Assembly (NCBI RefSeq): GCF_006543045.1
Contig: NZ_RBZW01000033.1
Span: forward strand, 1-64,000
Direction: 5' to 3'
Length of the DNA: 64,000 nt
DNA from: Salinadaptatus halalkaliphilus
Lineage (GTDB): Archaea; Halobacteriota; Halobacteria; Halobacteriales; Natrialbaceae
The notes under the pieces are model-generated. The model ran no database searches. It saw only the letters and a program-made list of their open reading frames with translations, and had not been told where the DNA came from. Of this stretch, positions 61,296 to 64,000 are shown one piece after another. Positions within the stretch are counted from its first letter, which is position 1, and each line of letters opens with the position of its first letter. The position numbers and the translations under genes were made by a program.

Positions 61296-62372
61296 TTACT
61301 GATCGAGCGAGGCCGCTTCGTTGGGCCGACCCTGGGAGACGCCACGTCGATGGACGATGCCCGTATTGTTCGCGACGTTCTCGGTGATCGTCCGGAAGGC
61401 ATCGCCAGTGTCGCCCTCGGCGGCGAGGACCGTCGGCTCGCCGCCGTCACCGCCCTCGCGGACGGCCGGATCGAGCGGCACCGAGCCGAGGAAGGGCATC
61501 TCGTGTTCGTCGGCGAACTCCTCGCCGCCGCCAGAGCCGAAGATGTCGTGTTCGCCCCCACAGTCGGGGCAAGCGAACGTCGACATGTTCTCGGCGACAC
61601 CGAGCACGACCGTCTCGTGTTTGGCGAACATCTCGAGACCCTTGCGAGCGTCGTCAAGTGCAACGTCCTGTGGCGTCGTGACGATAACGGCACCCGTCAC
61701 CGGCATCGTCTGGAGCATCGTCAACTGGGTGTCGCCGGTTCCCGGCGGCAGGTCGACGACGAGGTAATCGAGGTGCCCCCATTCGACATCTTCGGTCAAC
61801 TGGGTGATGACCTTGTGGACCATCGGACCGCGCCAGATAACCGGATCGTCTTCGCCAGTGAGAAAGGCCATACTCATCAGCTTCACACCGTACTTCTCCG
61901 GCGGGACGAGGGTTTCGTCCTCGGTCGCCATCGGCGGCTCGTCGGCGTCGACCATCCGCGGGACATTCGGCCCGTAAACGTCGGCGTCGAACAATCCCAC
62001 GCGCGCGCCCAACTGCGAAAGTCCGGCCGCAAGATTGACCGCGACGGTCGATTTCCCGACGCCACCCTTGCCTGAGGCGACGGCGATGACGTTCTTGACG
62101 TTTGGCAACACCTGGTCCTCGCTTTCGAAGTCGTCCCGATCGGGGATACTCGCTGAGAGCTCCGGCTCGAGTCCCTCCTCGAGAAGCAATTCACGGATCT
62201 CGCTGGCAAGGTCGGACTCGGTCGGCGAGTACGGTGCACCGAGTGCGAGGTCGATATCGACCGTCTCGTCCGCGACTGAAATGTCGTTGACGAGTCCGAG
62301 CGAAACGATATCGTCGCCGAGTTCCGGATCCTCGACCGTCCGAAGGCGGTCGCGAACGGCGGCTTCGTCCAT
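61296..62372 (-). CDS. Mrp/ApbC-type P-loop iron-sulfur cluster carrier
   Basis: 358 residues from ATG 62372 (MDEAAVRDRL); the longer frame is not supported. N-terminal MIP18/DUF59 domain (residues 1-85, VEDPELGDDIVSLGLV) is fused to a P-loop ATPase: VASGKGGVGKSTVAV, VGLFDADVYGPNVPR and YLVVDLPPGTGDTQL. The CPDCGG motif near residue 275 is the ApbC/Nbp35-type cluster-binding Cys pair. It assembles or carries Fe-S clusters in the cytoplasm. This could mature the Rieske protein and the glycosylase, both Fe-S proteins in this window. Confidence 0.93.
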   Translation of the reverse strand: MDEAAVRDRLRTVEDPELGDDIVSLGLVNDISVADETVDIDLALGAPYSPTESDLASEIRELLLEEGLEPELSASIPDRDDFESEDQVLPNVKNVIAVASGKGGVGKSTVAVNLAAGLSQLGARVGLFDADVYGPNVPRMVDADEPPMATEDETLVPPEKYGVKLMSMAFLTGEDDPVIWRGPMVHKVITQLTEDVEWGHLDYLVVDLPPGTGDTQLTMLQTMPVTGAVIVTTPQDVALDDARKGLEMFAKHETVVLGVAENMSTFACPDCGGEHDIFGSGGGEEFADEHEMPFLGSVPLDPAVREGGDGGEPTVLAAEGDTGDAFRTITENVANNTGIVHRRGVSQGRPNEAASLDQ

Positions 62373-62421
62373 GTCGGTAGGTACCGCCGGGCGTCGAAAA
62401 GGGTTGTGTTCGTCCGGTCCG

Positions 62422-62751
62422 TCACCCGCCGGCGTTGAAATCGAAACGCGGCCCGCCATAGGTCGGCGGCTCCGGCTCGAGTTCGACGCCTTGCTCGAAG
62501 CGTACGAAGTTGAGATAGAACGGCCGTCCACAGCCCGCCGTCTCCGCACCCTCGAGGTCCGTCACGACGCCGTCCTCGCCACAGACGAACGCGATGCCAT
62601 CGGCGTCCTCGAGGTCATCGCCGCCCGGTTCGGCGTACTCCCAGCCCGGTTGTTTACGCTTGGTGACGGATCGATCCGCGAGGTCGGGCGCCCGCTCGAC
62701 GCTCGTGACGGCGCTACAGTAGGGGCAGGTGTATCGGACGGCGACAGTCAT
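62422..62751 (-). CDS. Conserved haloarchaeal zinc-binding protein
   Basis: 109 residues from ATG 62751 (MTVAVRYTCPYC); the codon before is TTG. A CPYC pair at the N-terminus and later C residues (FVCGED, AGCGRPFYLNF) make a split zinc site. The core is beta-rich (YNFVRFEQGVEL-type). Function unknown. It precedes Mrp on the same strand by 49 bases. Confidence 0.7.
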   Translation of the reverse strand: MTVAVRYTCPYCSAVTSVERAPDLADRSVTKRKQPGWEYAEPGGDDLEDADGIAFVCGEDGVVTDLEGAETAGCGRPFYLNFVRFEQGVELEPEPPTYGGPRFDFNAGG

Positions 62752-62864
62752 CAAGCGATCTAGGGGCGTGACGACTGTAAGCCTACGGGACGAGACGCAT
62801 ATCCCAAACTCTCGCGTGGCTTGCTGTCAGAACCGTTTACCGCCTCGAGCGCCCAGCCCCTGCC

Positions 62865-63236
62865 ATGACCGAGTTCGATCCCGAAAAATTCGAGGACAAG
62901 TACGTCCACTACTTCGAGGAGCTCGAGGCCGCCTACTCGAACGCCTACCAGCAACTTCACGGCCAGTACGATTCGACCGTCCTCAAGGCCATCGATCGCC
63001 AGGTACTGAGCGAGAGCGAGCCCTTCTACGTCGGTGACGAGTCCACCGCCGACAGTATCGACACACAGTCTGAGAGCACCAACGATAGCCCGTTTCGACT
63101 CGAGTTGCCCGACGATCCCGGCGCTCGCGTCGGGACCGTCGCCGACCACGACCGGTTCGACATCGTCCTCGAGGAACTCGTCGACCAGATCGAACGCGAG
63201 TTAGCACGCCAGTTCGACCTCGAGTCCGAGCGCTGA
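62865..63236 (+). CDS. DUF5783-like haloarchaeal protein
   Basis: 123 residues, acidic and helical. Start MTEFDPEKFEDKYVHYFEEL and mid-region HGQYDSTVLKAIDRQVLSES. C-terminus LVDQIERELARQFDLE is probably a helix. I recognise the pattern as the haloarchaeal DUF5783 family; function unknown. It is convergent with the surface protein that follows. Confidence 0.7.
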   Translation: MTEFDPEKFEDKYVHYFEELEAAYSNAYQQLHGQYDSTVLKAIDRQVLSESEPFYVGDESTADSIDTQSESTNDSPFRLELPDDPGARVGTVADHDRFDIVLEELVDQIERELARQFDLESER

Positions 63237-63242
63237 GCCACG

Positions 63243-64000
63243 TTAGCGCCGACGGCTGGCGATCCCCGCGGCGATCACGACCGCGACGAGTGCGACCGCG
63301 GTGCCGAAGCCGGAAATTCCGTCGTCGGCGTCGACAGCTATCGTCGCCTCGAGTGCGTCGTCGGGTGACTCGACCACGAGGCCGACATCACCGGTCTCGT
63401 CCGCGGTCGTCTCGAACTCGAGGGATTCGGACTCGCCGACCGCGAGTGTGACCGATTGCGTCGCGACGGCCTCGCCGTCGACGACGAGTGATACGTCGGC
63501 ATCGTCTTCACCCCCGCCCACGTTTTCGACAGTGGCAGTGACGGTCGTCGTCTCGCCCACCGACACCGTCTCGGGCGCCTCGAGGTCTGCGAGGACAAAC
63601 TCGGCGGGCTCGAGTATCTCCATCGTGGCGGTTTCCTCCTCGTCCTGCAAGACGACGACGTGAGTCGCGGTTCCTTGCTCGTCGTGAGCGTAGATGATCG
63701 ATTCCGTCGAGCCGCCGGGTTCGACGGTGACCGATTCCGTCGCCACCTCGTCACCGTCGACGCGGAGATCGACCGTTTCCGTAACCGGCTGGTCGGCGTC
63801 GTTCGTCAACTCGAGGTCGATCGCGTACTCGCTATCTTGGGCTGCCGCTTCGGGCACTGCGATCGACTCGAGGCCGACGGTTCCCGGCTCGTATAGCGTT
63901 AGCTCGCCGACATCGGTCTCGTCGACAGCGACTGACCCGGCCTCGTCGGCGGCCCACTCGAGTGTCTCGGTCGTCTCCCCGTCGGCGTCGACCGGGACGG
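63243..64000 (-). CDS. CARDB-type surface protein with C-terminal sorting helix (partial)
   Basis: The frame runs off the right edge of the window; at least 251 residues are present. Repeated CARDB-like beta modules are seen: YAIDLELTNDADQPVTETVD, VSVGETTTVTATVENVGGGE. The C-terminus has an archaeosortase-like signal with SGFG in place of PGFG, a hydrophobic helix and a terminal RRR. The start is outside the window. A GTG at 63857 is internal. Probably a surface-anchored adhesive or substrate-binding protein. Confidence 0.75.
   Translation of the reverse strand, partial: VPVDADGETTETLEWAADEAGSVAVDETDVGELTLYEPGTVGLESIAVPEAAAQDSEYAIDLELTNDADQPVTETVDLRVDGDEVATESVTVEPGGSTESIIYAHDEQGTATHVVVLQDEEETATMEILEPAEFVLADLEAPETVSVGETTTVTATVENVGGGEDDADVSLVVDGEAVATQSVTLAVGESESLEFETTADETGDVGLVVESPDDALEATIAVDADDGISGFGTAVALVAVVIAAGIASRRR

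Overview
The window is haloarchaeal chromosome. It is GC-rich with a CTCGAG/GACGAC-heavy composition, its proteins are strongly acidic, and it has archaeal uS12/uS7 genes, leaderless-type promoters (a TATA-like box 25-30 nt before the start codon), twin-arginine lipoproteins, a PGF-CTERM surface protein, archaeal SMC/ScpA and CheF-type taxis adaptors. The dispersed palindromes and gene content fit the Natrinema/Haloterrigena/Natronorubrum branch, but no species is claimed.

Left third (1-18.7 kb), housekeeping: uS12-uS7, a fused CtaA-half/CtaB heme O synthase, a Rieske protein, an NAD(P)-binding reductase, a translationally coupled pabB-pabA-pabC set (p-aminobenzoate for folate/pterin), aroE, the GMP synthase amidotransferase subunit, a TnpB-only IS1341-type element with its probable guide-RNA end, a PGF-CTERM surface protein and an Lhr-type helicase.

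Middle (18.7-34.8 kb), sensing and chromosome maintenance: a PAS/GAF histidine kinase, a receiver protein that lacks the phosphoacceptor Asp, a soluble PAS-transducer, a large CARDB-type envelope protein, a Tat lipoprotein, the HEAT-repeat/CheF pair that links chemotaxis to the archaellum, then a coiled-coil protein, smc and scpA.

Right half (35-64 kb), catabolism and transport: an IclR regulator divergent from an acyl-CoA dehydrogenase/metallo-beta-lactamase operon, a hydroxyacid dehydrogenase, an MFS carrier, a CUT1 sugar-type ABC importer, an APC permease, and a scattered beta-oxidation-like set (two more acyl-CoA dehydrogenases, two acyl-CoA ligases, a MaoC hydratase, a hydroxyacyl-CoA dehydrogenase, a second metallo-hydrolase). 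It ends with tRNA-Ser(UGA), a family-4-like uracil-DNA glycosylase, an Mrp/ApbC ATPase and a partial surface protein.

The most notable unexplained structure is a family of about 85-bp palindromic elements with conserved ends (TGATACGG...CCGTATGA) and copy-specific but still base-paired cores. In at least six places the first three bases of the element are the stop codon of the neighbouring gene, and one copy splits a small zinc-ribbon gene. A second, unrelated palindrome supplies the last codons and stop of pabC. Beside tRNA-Ser there is a short array of inverted T-arm fragments.
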